Assembly (NCBI RefSeq): GCF_026163695.1
Contig: NZ_JAOTID010000006.1
Location: 227,274 to 291,273, forward strand
Length of the DNA stretch: 64,000 nucleotides
From: Shumkonia mesophila
Lineage (GTDB): Bacteria > Pseudomonadota > Alphaproteobacteria > Rhodospirillales > Shumkoniaceae
Reading direction: 5' to 3'
The position numbers were made by a program, and so were the translations under genes. This document shows, piece by piece, positions 26,550 through 34,244 of the stretch. The notes under the pieces are model-generated. The model searched no databases and was not told the DNA's origin. It saw only the letters and a program-made list of their open reading frames with translations. Every line of letters begins with the position of its first letter. Position 1 is the first letter of the stretch.

Positions 26550-26573
26550 CCCTCCCCCACAAAGGGGGGAGGG
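26550..26573 (+). terminator. GC-rich hairpin terminating the small exported gene
   Basis: CCCTCCCCC (26550-26558) pairs with GGGGGAGGG (26565-26573). It belongs to a common alphaproteobacterial intergenic hairpin type. The prophage left end lies three bases after it. Confidence 0.65.
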
Positions 26574-26576
26574 AAG

Positions 26577-26752
26577 TGTGCGTTGACACTTGATGCTGGA
26601 GTCAGGCGGGATTGGGCGGGACGGGGCGGGATATGGTGGGATCGCCAGTGAATCCGCGGCCTCCGTGGGCGCTCCAAAAAAATCGCGCCTCGCGCCTTCG
26701 TTTCTGGAGTGGGCATCGTACCCGACCTTTTTGACACTTGAATCTGGAGTCA
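26577..26752. promoter_or_regulatory. Left transposition end with three transposase-site-like repeats
   Basis: TTGACACTTGATG..CTGGAGTCA-type repeats occur at 26583-26604 and 26731-26752 (20 of 22 bases equal). A weaker copy centred on CTGGAGT at 26704 shares the right half. The core CTGGAGT starts at 26596, 26704 and 26744, i.e. spacings of 108 and 40 bp. The terminal TGT and the offset of CACTTGA match the published Mu left end (TGTATTGATTCACTTGAAG). Confidence 0.78.
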
Positions 26753-26786
26753 CGGGGCGGCGCCTCAAAGGTCTCTGAGAGGGCTC

Positions 26787-27536
26787 TCAAATCAGTCTGC
26801 CGATCCACCTGACGCGCCCGGCGACGCGCAGGTTCGGGGCGGCCTCCGGCGTAATAGTCTGCTCGCGGTAGGCGATGTTGTCGCTCTTGACGACGAGGCC
26901 GCCATCGAAGAATCGCTGCACGCGCTTGACCACCAGCTCGTCGCCCATGCCGAGGATGTAGATCGCGTCGTCCATGATGCGGTCGACGGAACGGTCGATC
27001 AACAAGAGGTCGCCGGCGCGGATCGACGGCTCCATCGAATCGCCGACCGCCATGATGAGGGCCAGGTGATCGGGATCGGCCCGGAGCACGCGGCGCACGA
27101 AATCCGCGCGGAAAGCCATGTGATCCACCACATGCTCGTGGCCGTTGAGGGCGCCCGGCCCGGCCGAGGCCTCGACGTTGTAGCGCGGCACCAGCACGAA
27201 TCCGGCATCCGATTCAAACGCCGCCTGGTCGCCGTCCGCCAGGCCGCCCAGCAACACCGCCTCGCGCCTGGCCGCGGCGCGCATCTCGCCCCTGCCGGTG
27301 GCCAGCCAGTCCAGGGAAATGCCGGTCTCGGCCGATAGCCTGGACAGGCCCTCGAAGGACGGATCGGCCCTCCCCTCGACCCAATTCTGAAAGGTCGACT
27401 TTGAGACGCCGCAAACGGCCGCCACCGTCGCTCGGTTTTTGAACGACTTTTCTACCTCCCTGAGTCGGCTTCCGACTTCCGACCTGAAACTCGGAACTCG
27501 GCTTCCGACTTCGAACGTGGCTTCCGACTTAGGCAT
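26787..27536 (-). CDS. Phage repressor, HTH plus S24 (LexA-like) domain
   Basis: 249 aa, the lysogeny repressor c. N-terminal helix-turn-helix around RATVAAVCGVSKSTFQNWVEG. The C-terminal S24 peptidase domain has GDSMEPSIRAGDLLLIDR with the nucleophilic Ser and VVKRVQ with the catalytic Lys, so induction by RecA-stimulated self-cleavage is plausible, unlike classical Mu c. Start ATG 27536; no other start codon exists before the HTH. The first 25 codons contain repeats that may be operators. Divergent from ner. Confidence 0.92.
   Translation of the reverse strand: MPKSEATFEVGSRVPSFRSEVGSRLREVEKSFKNRATVAAVCGVSKSTFQNWVEGRADPSFEGLSRLSAETGISLDWLATGRGEMRAAARREAVLLGGLADGDQAAFESDAGFVLVPRYNVEASAGPGALNGHEHVVDHMAFRADFVRRVLRADPDHLALIMAVGDSMEPSIRAGDLLLIDRSVDRIMDDAIYILGMGDELVVKRVQRFFDGGLVVKSDNIAYREQTITPEAAPNLRVAGRVRWIGRLI
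27466..27530. repeat. Three direct copies of GGCTTCCGACTT, candidate operators
   Basis: Copies begin at 27467, 27500 and 27519 (spacings 33 and 19 bp) inside the first codons of the repressor gene. Related AACTCGGA motifs occur nearby and at about 27595. The encoded peptide therefore repeats EVGSR. A cluster of sites here would allow the repressor to bind over its own start and loop to the early promoter. Confidence 0.55.
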
Positions 27537-27613
27537 AACTATTTGATCCAGAAAGAAAAAATAAAAAATCCGACGGCAGAACCAACAAACTGAACTCGGA
27601 ACAACTTTCTGGC

Positions 27614-27659
27614 TTGTCTCGGACCAATTTTATGGTCCATAATCCATCACGTACGTGAT
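27614..27659 (+). promoter_or_regulatory. Early promoter region with two palindromes
   Basis: TTGTCT (27614-27619), 18 bp, CATAAT (27638-27643) is a fair sigma-70 promoter toward ner. GGACCA-N6-TGGTCC (27621-27638) lies between the two promoter elements, and the perfect palindrome ATCACGTACGTGAT (27646-27659) covers the expected start of transcription. Both are good candidates for Ner or repressor binding. Confidence 0.55.
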
Positions 27660-27712
27660 ACCGCGCGTCCGAATAAAGCCGGCCTGCAGGGCCGGGTACC
27701 AGGTCAGAGAGA

Positions 27713-28006
27713 ATGAAGGTCCAGAACACCCACGCCGAGGACGTCAAAGCCATGGTCCGCAAGACCGGCGTCACGCTGGCCGAACTGGCCCGCCGGCACG
27801 ATCTTTCGGACTCGACGACACGCGCCGCGCTTTACCGTCCCCAGCCTTCGGGGAACCGCGTCATCGCGAACTACCTGGGCAAATCCCTCAACGAGCTTTG
27901 GCCCCTGTGGTTCGACGAACGCGGCGACCGCATTCCCTCAAAAACCGGCACCAAGAATATCCGACCGGCCCAGGCCGGTCACTGTCAAAAGCGGGTGGCG
28001 GCATGA
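27713..28006 (+). CDS. ner: Ner-like DNA-binding regulator
   Basis: 97 aa. The HTH of the Ner/Nlp (SfsB) family: GVTLAELARRHDLSDSTTRAALYRPQPSGNRVIANYLG followed by LNELWPLWF, which corresponds to the family ending ELWPxRY. Negative regulator of early transcription in Mu-like phages. First gene on the plus strand, directly facing the repressor. Confidence 0.88.
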   Translation: MKVQNTHAEDVKAMVRKTGVTLAELARRHDLSDSTTRAALYRPQPSGNRVIANYLGKSLNELWPLWFDERGDRIPSKTGTKNIRPAQAGHCQKRVAA

Positions 28007-28055
28007 ACACCCGGCCCGCGATTTCCCCATCATCCCCCGAAGCCCCCCTTCACCT

Positions 28056-28102
28056 GGCGGCCGGCGCTCTTCCCCCCCATGAGCCGGCCGCCCTTTTTCT
28101 TT
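28056..28102 (+). terminator. Intrinsic terminator after ner
   Basis: GGCGGCCGGC (28056-28065) pairs with GCCGGCCGCC (28083-28092), followed by CTTTTTCTTT. Perfect 10-bp stem plus T tract. It lies between ner and the early operon, so some read-through or antitermination control of transposition genes is implied. Confidence 0.75.
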
Positions 28103-28115
28103 CGAGCGCCAGATC

Positions 28116-29000
28116 ATGAAGACCGTCCTCATCTCCATCGCGAAGATCCGCATCGGCAACCGCCTGCGGCCGGTCAACGAAGCCTGGGTCGACGTCCTTG
28201 AGGCGTCGATCCTGGAACGGGCGAAGGACAGGGAGCCGGTCCACGGCCAGGAGAAACCGATCGACGTCGGTACGGCCGACGGGGAAGGGCTGCATGATCT
28301 GATCGATGGCCGCCACCGGCTGGCCGCCCTCACCCGCGCGGGATCGAAGAGCGTGTGGGCCGTGGTGAAGGAGATGGAGCCCCGCGAGCGGCGCCTCCTG
28401 GAGATCGACGCCCAGCTGCTGCACCACAACCTCAGCACCTTCTCGCGCGCCGCCTTCCTGGCCGAGCGCAAGGCCATCTACATCGAGATCCACCCCGAGA
28501 CCAAGCGGGGCGGCAAGGGCGGCCGCAGGGGCAAGGCGGAATTAAACGACATCGTGTCGTTTAATTTCCTGCCCTTCAGCGAGGAGACCGGCCAGAAGGT
28601 CGGGCTGCACAAGGACACCGTCACCCGCCTGACCTCGATGTATGGCCGGCTCACGCCGGCGTCGCGGGAGGGCATCCCCGGCAGCCCGATCGAGGACAGC
28701 CGGGCCGACCTCGACCTTCTGTCCCACCAGTCCCCCAGCCGGCAGGCGAAGATCCTCGCCCTCGTCCTCGATCCCGACCAGCCCGCCCGCTCGGTGGCCG
28801 AGGCCATCGATCGGATCGAGGGGCGCACGCGGCTCGACGCCGAGGTCAAGAAGCTCAACGGCCTGCTCGACCGCTGGATGAGGATGCCGAAGGGCATGCG
28901 CCGCAGCTGGGTGCTGGCGCTGCCCGATCCGCAGGCCGAGGAGATCGCGGCCCTGCTCGCCGAGCGCGCCCGCCAGCACGGCGGCGGGGAGACCGCGTGA
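28116..29000 (+). CDS. ParB N-terminal-domain protein
   Basis: 294 aa. ParB/sulfiredoxin-fold domain with LRPVNEAWVDVLEASI and DGRHRLAALTRAG (about residues 64-76), then a helical DNA-binding part with LHKDTVTRL. ParB-like proteins without a partner ParA are frequent at this place in alphaproteobacterial and Pseudomonas Mu-like phages; role unknown. A 12-bp-arm palindrome is embedded at codons 142-150. The stop overlaps the next start (TGATG). Confidence 0.82.
   Translation: MKTVLISIAKIRIGNRLRPVNEAWVDVLEASILERAKDREPVHGQEKPIDVGTADGEGLHDLIDGRHRLAALTRAGSKSVWAVVKEMEPRERRLLEIDAQLLHHNLSTFSRAAFLAERKAIYIEIHPETKRGGKGGRRGKAELNDIVSFNFLPFSEETGQKVGLHKDTVTRLTSMYGRLTPASREGIPGSPIEDSRADLDLLSHQSPSRQAKILALVLDPDQPARSVAEAIDRIEGRTRLDAEVKKLNGLLDRWMRMPKGMRRSWVLALPDPQAEEIAALLAERARQHGGGETA
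28540..28566. promoter_or_regulatory. AT-rich palindrome inside the ParB-like gene
   Basis: AATTAAACGACA-N3-TGTCGTTTAATT: perfect 12-bp arms within strongly GC-rich coding DNA, including a rare TTA codon. Lies between the ParB domain and the HTH-coding part. Candidate binding site for the encoded protein. Confidence 0.6.
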
Positions 29001-29464
29001 TGGTCAAGTCGCGCGACGACCGGCAGACGATGGACCTGCTGGACTGGCAGCCGCCGACGCTGGTCAAGCGGTACGAGGAACAGACGGTCAGGGCCTCGAC
29101 GCTGCGCGCCCGCGTCGCCCACGCCGTCTCCGCCACCCTGAGGGACAGCGGCCGGGACCGCGACGAGGTGGCGGCCGAGATGGGCGCCTGGCTCGGCGAG
29201 AACGTCACCCGCAACATGCTCGACGCCTACGCCTCGGAAGCCCGCCGGGAACACACGATCCCGTTCCTGCGGCTGCTGGCCCTGGTCCATGTCACCGGCG
29301 ACGTCCGCGCCCTGCAGCTGGCCGCCGAGCCGTTCGGCCATTCCGTCATCGAGGACCGCTTCCTGCCGTGGGTCGAGGTCGGGCAACTGGCCATCAAGAA
29401 GGAAGAGATCGCGAGGGAGCTGGACGCGGCCCATCGCATCGCACGCAAGGGGGGAAAACCTTGA
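29000..29464 (+). CDS. Early phage protein of unknown function
   Basis: 154 aa from ATG 29000. Contains a helical segment GENVTRNMLDAYASEARREHTIPFLRLLALVHVTGD that resembles a helix-turn-helix-like domain found in proteins encoded just before transposase A in several Mu-like phages. Coupled at both ends: TGATG with the ParB-like gene and TTGA with transposase. No catalytic residues evident. Confidence 0.72.
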   Translation: MVKSRDDRQTMDLLDWQPPTLVKRYEEQTVRASTLRARVAHAVSATLRDSGRDRDEVAAEMGAWLGENVTRNMLDAYASEARREHTIPFLRLLALVHVTGDVRALQLAAEPFGHSVIEDRFLPWVEVGQLAIKKEEIARELDAAHRIARKGGKP

Positions 29465-31392
29465 ACGACCAATGGTTCGCGCCGGCCCATCTGGCGGCGA
29501 TGAAGCTGCCGGGCATGCCCGACACCGAGCGGGGAATCCGCCTGATGGCCGAGAGGGATGGCTGGCGCGCCCGCCTCAACATGGCCGGCGAGCCGCTGGC
29601 CCGCAGGCGCGAGGGACGCGGCGGCGGCTGGGAATACCACTCCACGCTGCTGCCGACCCGCGCGCAGATGGCCCTGGTCAGGGAGCTGGGGGCGGAGAGC
29701 GCGCCCGCCGCGCCGGCCGGCCGCTCCGAGCTGTGGGACTGGTTTGCCCGGCAGCCGGAGAAGAGGAAGGCCGTGGCCGGCGAGCGGGCGGCGGCGATCC
29801 GCGCCGTCAAGATCCTGCAGAAGGGCGGCGTGCAGGTGAACCTGGCGGTGGCCACGGTGGCCCACCAGCGGGCCATCGGCGCCAGCACGCTCTACGCGTG
29901 GTTCAACCTGGTGGCCGGGATCGAGGAGGCCGACTGGCTGCCCCACCTGTGTCCGCGCCACCAGGGGCGGACGTCCGTTGCCGGCCTCTCGCCCGAGGCC
30001 TGGGAGTTCATCAAGGCCGACTACCTGCGCCCCGAGAAGCGCCCCTTCGAGAACTGCTACGAGGACCTGCGCCAGGCCGCCGCCGCGAACGGCTGGCAGA
30101 TCCCGGCGGCGCGCACGCTGCGCCGGCGCATCGAGCGCGAGATCCCGGCGGCGATCGTCACGCTGCTGCGCGACGGCGAGGAGGCGGCCCGCCGCATGTT
30201 CCCCTGGCAGGAGCGCGACCGCACCTGCTTCCACGCGCTGGAAGCCGTCAACGCCGACAACCACACCATCGACGTCATGGTCAGGTTCCCCGACGGCACG
30301 GTGGACAGGCCCTCGATCATCGCCGTCCAGGACCTCTATTCGAACAAGATCCTGGCCTGGCGCGTCGACCTCAACCCCACCGCCACCGGCACGCGGCTGG
30401 CCTTCTACGACGTTTTCCGCGCCTACGGCGTCATGAGCCTCGCCTTCCTCGACAACGGCCGGGAGTTCGCCGCCAAGTTGATCACCGGCGGCCAGCCGAC
30501 CCGCTACCGCTTCAAGGTCACGGCCGGCGAGATGGACGGCGTGCTGACCAGCCTCGGCGTCGAGGTCCATTGGTGCCGGCCCTATTCGGGGCAGAGCAAG
30601 CCGATCGAACGGGCCTTCAAGGAGTTCTGCCAGGCCATCTCGACGCATCCCGCCTTCGCCGGCGCCTACACCGGGTCGAGCCCGACCACGAAGCCGGCGA
30701 ACTACGGCAGCCGCGCCGTCGGGTTCGACGAGTTCATGGCCGTCTTCGCCGAGGGCGTGCGCCAGTACAACGCGCGGCCCGGCCGGCGCACCCGGGTCTG
30801 CGGCGGCACCATGAGTTTCGACGACGCCTTCGCCCGCTCCTACGCCCAGTCCGTCATCACCAAGGCCACCGACGAGCAGCTGCGCATGGCCATGCTGGCG
30901 GCCGAGCCGGTGACCGCCCGCACACCCGACGGCTCCATCCACCTGCTGGGCAACCGCTTTTGGGGCGAGTTCCTGCACGAGCGGATCGGCCAGAAGGTGG
31001 TGGCCCGCTTCGACCCCGACGATCTGCACGCCGGCGTCCACGCCTATCGGCTCGACGGCGCCTACCTGGGCTTCGCCGAGTGCTGGGAGGCGGTGGGGTA
31101 TCTCTCGGTCGACCAGGGCCGCGAACACAACCGCGACCGCAAGGCGTGGCTCAAGGCCACCAAGGCGATGGCCGCCATCGAGCGCAAGTGGACCCCCGAC
31201 ATGGTGGCGGCCCTGATGCCCGAGATCGACGAGACCCCGGCCCCCGAGACCAAGACGGTGCGGATGTTCGCGGGCAACGCCGCCGTCGCCGTAGCGGCGC
31301 CGGACCCGGCCGCCATCCAGCAGAACGAGAAGTGGTTTGCCGACACTTTCCACGCCGGCCTCCAGGTCGTGAAGGGCGGCCGGGAAGACTGA
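29461..31392 (+). CDS. Transposase A (MuA-like DDE recombinase)
   Basis: 643 aa, TTG start at 29461 after AAGGGGGG. Binds the phage ends and carries out strand transfer for integration and replicative transposition. Catalytic triad by alignment to MuA D269/D336/E392: Asp266 in NADNHTID, Asp331 in FLDNGREFA, Glu383 in QSKPIERAFK. The N-terminal part contains the Mu-type DNA-binding winged helix and end-binding domains; a beta-barrel domain and a B-interacting tail lie after residue 470. A hairpin follows the stop. Confidence 0.95.
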   Translation: MNDQWFAPAHLAAMKLPGMPDTERGIRLMAERDGWRARLNMAGEPLARRREGRGGGWEYHSTLLPTRAQMALVRELGAESAPAAPAGRSELWDWFARQPEKRKAVAGERAAAIRAVKILQKGGVQVNLAVATVAHQRAIGASTLYAWFNLVAGIEEADWLPHLCPRHQGRTSVAGLSPEAWEFIKADYLRPEKRPFENCYEDLRQAAAANGWQIPAARTLRRRIEREIPAAIVTLLRDGEEAARRMFPWQERDRTCFHALEAVNADNHTIDVMVRFPDGTVDRPSIIAVQDLYSNKILAWRVDLNPTATGTRLAFYDVFRAYGVMSLAFLDNGREFAAKLITGGQPTRYRFKVTAGEMDGVLTSLGVEVHWCRPYSGQSKPIERAFKEFCQAISTHPAFAGAYTGSSPTTKPANYGSRAVGFDEFMAVFAEGVRQYNARPGRRTRVCGGTMSFDDAFARSYAQSVITKATDEQLRMAMLAAEPVTARTPDGSIHLLGNRFWGEFLHERIGQKVVARFDPDDLHAGVHAYRLDGAYLGFAECWEAVGYLSVDQGREHNRDRKAWLKATKAMAAIERKWTPDMVAALMPEIDETPAPETKTVRMFAGNAAVAVAAPDPAAIQQNEKWFADTFHAGLQVVKGGRED

Positions 31393-31422
31393 GGGCGCGC
31401 CGCCTGCCAGCGGACGCGCCCT
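31392..31422 (+). terminator. Hairpin between transposase A and B genes
   Basis: AGGGCGCG (31392-31399) pairs with CGCGCCCT (31415-31422), extended inward by CCGC/GCGG with one bulged A. Only a weak T-rich tail (CTCTT). Probably an attenuator or RNA-stability element setting the A:B ratio. Confidence 0.55.
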
Positions 31423-31452
31423 CTTAACCCCGAAAGCAAGGAGTCATCATAC

Positions 31453-32421
31453 ATGCTGAAGATCAAGGAAGAAACCACCTTCACCGCCGAGGAGATGGCC
31501 GAGATCCGCGCCAAGGTGCGGGCCATCATGGAGGCCGAGGGGCTGAAGCAGACCGACATCGCCCGCGAATCGGGCGTCGCCTACGGCACCTTCACCGGCT
31601 GGCTGGCCGGCACATACCAGGGCAACAACGACAAGGTCGCCGGCGAGGTGCAGATCTGGCTCGGCGCGCGCGTCGAGAAGAAGCGCCAGGCCGCCCGCAT
31701 CCCCGAGGCGCCCGGCTTCCAGATGACGCCGACCTCGGCTGAGATCCTCGACATGCTGGGGTACGCCCAGACGCTGCCGGGAATCGTCGTGGTCGCCTGC
31801 GGTGCCGGCGTCGGCAAAACCGAGACCTGCCGGCAGTACGCCGCCACCAATCCCAACGTCTGGATCGTCACCATGGAGCCGTGCTCGAGCACGGTCTATC
31901 CCATGCTGTCGGCGATCGCCGAGAAGCTGGGCCTGACCGAACGGGTGATGACCAGGCTGTCGCGCGCCATCGGCCGCAAGATGGACGGCGCCCAGGGGCT
32001 GCTGATCGTCGACGAGGCCCAGCACCTCGACTCCAAGGCGCTCGACCAGCTGCGCTCGCTCTACGACCTCTACGGCGTCGGCATCGCGCTGGTCGGCAAC
32101 GAGACCGTCTACAACCGGCTGGAGGGCGAGGGCCGCAGCGCCGGCTTCGCCCAGCTGTTCTCGCGGATCGACATGAGGAAGACGCAGCCGCGCCCGAAGG
32201 CGGCGGACATGTGCGCGCTGATCAAGGCGTGGGGCGTCGAGGACGCCGAGGAGATCCGGTTCCTGAAATCGGTCGCCCGCAAGCCCGGGGCGCTGCGCGT
32301 CATGACCAAGGTGATGAAGCTGGCCTCGATGTTGGCGGCCGGCGCCGGCGAGACGCGCGCCATCAAGCACATCAAGGCCGCGTTCGAGCGCCTCGGCACC
32401 TCCTCGACGGTGACGGAATAG
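31453..32421 (+). CDS. Transposition protein B, AAA+ ATPase (MuB-like)
   Basis: 322 aa. An N-terminal HTH (LKQTDIARESGVAYGTFTGWLAG, residues about 37-60) precedes the ATPase core: Walker A GAGVGKTE (about 117-124), Walker B LLIVDEAQH. Selects and presents target DNA to transposase A and provides target immunity in Mu. The C-terminal helical domain with basic residues is typical of MuB. Start ATG 31453, following the A gene by 60 bp. Confidence 0.93.
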   Translation: MLKIKEETTFTAEEMAEIRAKVRAIMEAEGLKQTDIARESGVAYGTFTGWLAGTYQGNNDKVAGEVQIWLGARVEKKRQAARIPEAPGFQMTPTSAEILDMLGYAQTLPGIVVVACGAGVGKTETCRQYAATNPNVWIVTMEPCSSTVYPMLSAIAEKLGLTERVMTRLSRAIGRKMDGAQGLLIVDEAQHLDSKALDQLRSLYDLYGVGIALVGNETVYNRLEGEGRSAGFAQLFSRIDMRKTQPRPKAADMCALIKAWGVEDAEEIRFLKSVARKPGALRVMTKVMKLASMLAAGAGETRAIKHIKAAFERLGTSSTVTE

Positions 32422-32430
32422 GAGGCGGCC

Positions 32431-32769
32431 ATGCCGATGATCGGAACCAGGACGGACGGCCGCGAGGTGGCCTTCTACATCCCGGACGAATGGTGGATGC
32501 GCCGTGGCGACGTGTGCCTCCATGCCGACGAACAGAACCTCTGCTTCGTGACGCGCGGAGAGCCGAAATACTGGCCGGTGCCGACGTACGAATGGCCGCC
32601 GCGCGACCGGCCGCCGGAGCGGGTCACGCTGTCGATCGCCGACGCCGAGGCCATCGCCAGGGCGTTCAACAAGCACACGTTCGGGGTCAGCGAGGAGGAG
32701 GCGCACAGGATCGTCTCCTCCTCGATGCGCTCCCAGAACCAAGCCTACAGGAGGGCCGTACGATGCTGA
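32431..32769 (+). CDS. Phage protein of unknown function
   Basis: 112 aa, Trp- and Pro-rich centre (EPKYWPVPTYEWPP) and a helical C-terminus with SVSEEEAHRIV-like charge. Not recognised. Nine bases after B; its stop overlaps the next start. Confidence 0.65.
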   Translation: MPMIGTRTDGREVAFYIPDEWWMRRGDVCLHADEQNLCFVTRGEPKYWPVPTYEWPPRDRPPERVTLSIADAEAIARAFNKHTFGVSEEEAHRIVSSSMRSQNQAYRRAVRC

Positions 32770-33023
32770 GCCAGGACATCCGCAACCGCGCCGCCACCCT
32801 GCGCCGTGCCCTCGAAACCGGGCATCTGACCCTGGCCATGCTGGTGACCGCGCTCGATGACTTCGACCTCGACGCCGACCGCGTCGAGGCTATGGAGGAT
32901 CTCGCCCTGCCGCTGCCCGCCCAGCTCAACGACGCCAACACGCCGGCCAACGTCGTCCGCCTGGCCCGCAAGCTGGACCGCGCCGGCGTCACCCTCGGCC
33001 TGCCCGCGGGAGGTGGATCATGA
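32763..33023 (+). CDS. Small phage protein of unknown function
   Basis: 86 aa, ATG 32763. Predicted mostly helical: ATLRRALETGHLTLAMLVTALDDF. No known domain. Its end overlaps the DnaA-like gene by 4 bases. Confidence 0.62.
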   Translation: MLSQDIRNRAATLRRALETGHLTLAMLVTALDDFDLDADRVEAMEDLALPLPAQLNDANTPANVVRLARKLDRAGVTLGLPAGGGS

Positions 33024-33610
33024 GCCATATCACCATCGTCGCCATCCAGCAGTCGACCGCGCACGTCTTCGGCGTGCCGGTCATGGAAATGACCACCGCC
33101 CGGCGTGCCCTGGCGGTCACCCGGCCGCGCCAGGTCGCGATGTTCCTGGCCCGCGAGTTGACCCCCCGCTCGCTGCCGGAGATCGGCCGCGCCTTCGGCG
33201 GCCGCGACCACACCACGGTGATGCACGCGATCGCGCGGATCGGCGATCTCGTGTCCAGCGATCCGGATCTGGCGGCCAATGTCGCCCGGGCGCGCGAGCA
33301 GGTGTTGGGCTTGTCGACCGGGGAGGCGGCCAGCCTCAAGGATTTTGAGGTGCCCCGGCTCGACGGTCCGCTGGCGGAGCGCGACGCAGAGATCACCAAG
33401 CTCGCCGCCTGCATCTCCCGCCTGACCGCGAGGATCGCGGCCCAGGACGCCGAGATCGCGGCGCTGCGGGCGGGGGCGAAAACGTCGCCGCGCGCCCGCG
33501 CCTGCCTCAAGTGCCGCCAGCCGATCGTCAGCCGGTATCCCGCCCTCTGCGACCGCTGCCGCCACGAGAACCGGCACGTCTCGCCGCTGGCCGAGGGGAT
33601 CGTGGCATGA
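33020..33610 (+). CDS. DnaA domain IV-like DNA-binding protein with C-terminal zinc ribbon
   Basis: 196 aa, start ATG 33020 after GGGAGG. Residues about 1-100 match DnaA domain IV: the basic loop and helices TRPRQVAMFLARELTPRSLPEIGRAFG and the signature GGRDHTTVMHAI that reads the DnaA box. No AAA+ domain. Then a helical linker (about 115-155) and a CLKC-N13-CDRC zinc ribbon. It may bind DnaA boxes in phage or host DNA to steer replication or regulate early genes. The domain-IV match is clear; the role is inferred. Confidence 0.88.
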   Translation: MSHITIVAIQQSTAHVFGVPVMEMTTARRALAVTRPRQVAMFLARELTPRSLPEIGRAFGGRDHTTVMHAIARIGDLVSSDPDLAANVARAREQVLGLSTGEAASLKDFEVPRLDGPLAERDAEITKLAACISRLTARIAAQDAEIAALRAGAKTSPRARACLKCRQPIVSRYPALCDRCRHENRHVSPLAEGIVA

Positions 33611-33726
33611 GACGCCACCGCGCGATCCGCGCCCGCAACCGCCTGTTCTACGCCATCGGCCTGGCCGTCGAGGCCATCTTCGCCGTCGTCCGGGCCGTCA
33701 ATCCCAACACCTGGAGGAACCGATGA
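33607..33726 (+). CDS. Small membrane peptide
   Basis: 39 aa, basic N-terminus (MRRHRAIRARNR) and one hydrophobic stretch (FYAIGLAVEAIFAVV). Overlaps both neighbours by 4 bases, which supports translation. No family recognised. Confidence 0.5.
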   Translation: MRRHRAIRARNRLFYAIGLAVEAIFAVVRAVNPNTWRNR

Positions 33727-34244
33727 AAACCCTTTCGGAAATCGAAAGCCTGGCGCGCGGCTTCAGCGAGGCGCGCCGCGAGCTGGAGGAGAACGTGCGG
33801 GGGCTGGAGGAGGAGATCGCCGCCGCCAAGCGCCGGCGCCTGCCCGCCATCCGCGAACTGATCAACCAGGCCGCCGCCCGCAAGGCGGCCCTGGTGGTCG
33901 CCATCGAGGAGAGCCGCTCCCTGTTCGCGAAGCCGAAGACGCACATCTTCCATGGCATCCGCTGCGGCTACGCCAAGGCCAAGGGCAGGATCACGATCGC
34001 CGACGCCGGCGCCGTCGTCGCCCTCATCCGCAAGCATTTCCCGGACCGCTTCAGGCAGCTCGTGAAGGTGAGTGAGAGGCCCATCAAGGCGGCCCTCAAC
34101 CACCTGCCGGCCGCCGACCTCAAGCGCATCGGCGTCACCGTGACAGACGCCGGCGACGTCGCCATCGCCCAGCCGACCGACAGCGAGATCGACAAGCTGG
34201 TCGACGCGCTGCTGGGCGCCGGGGAAGAGGAGTGCGAGGAATGA
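33723..34244 (+). CDS. gam: Gam-like host-nuclease inhibitor / DNA-end protein
   Basis: 173 aa. An N-terminal coiled coil (residues 5-65, EARRELEENVRGLEEEIAAAKRRR) leads to a core with SLFAKPKTHIFHGIRCGYAKAKGRI, the general layout of Mu Gam-type proteins that bind DNA ends and block exonucleases. Position in the early region agrees. Similarity is moderate, so the symbol is tentative. Confidence 0.65.
   Translation: MKTLSEIESLARGFSEARRELEENVRGLEEEIAAAKRRRLPAIRELINQAAARKAALVVAIEESRSLFAKPKTHIFHGIRCGYAKAKGRITIADAGAVVALIRKHFPDRFRQLVKVSERPIKAALNHLPAADLKRIGVTVTDAGDVAIAQPTDSEIDKLVDALLGAGEEECEE

Noticed and set aside
20938..28566. Shared half-site ATTAAACG between the LacI operator and the palindrome in the phage ParB-like gene
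   Set aside because: An 8-mer match between AT-rich palindromes is weak evidence; spacing of the arms differs, so cross-regulation is not claimed.
28116..29000. Plasmid-type ParAB partition system
   Set aside because: No ParA ATPase is nearby, and transposase genes follow directly; the protein belongs to the phage early region.
33020..33610. Phage-encoded replication initiator DnaA
   Set aside because: Only domain IV is present; there is no ATPase or oligomerisation domain, so it cannot be a complete initiator.
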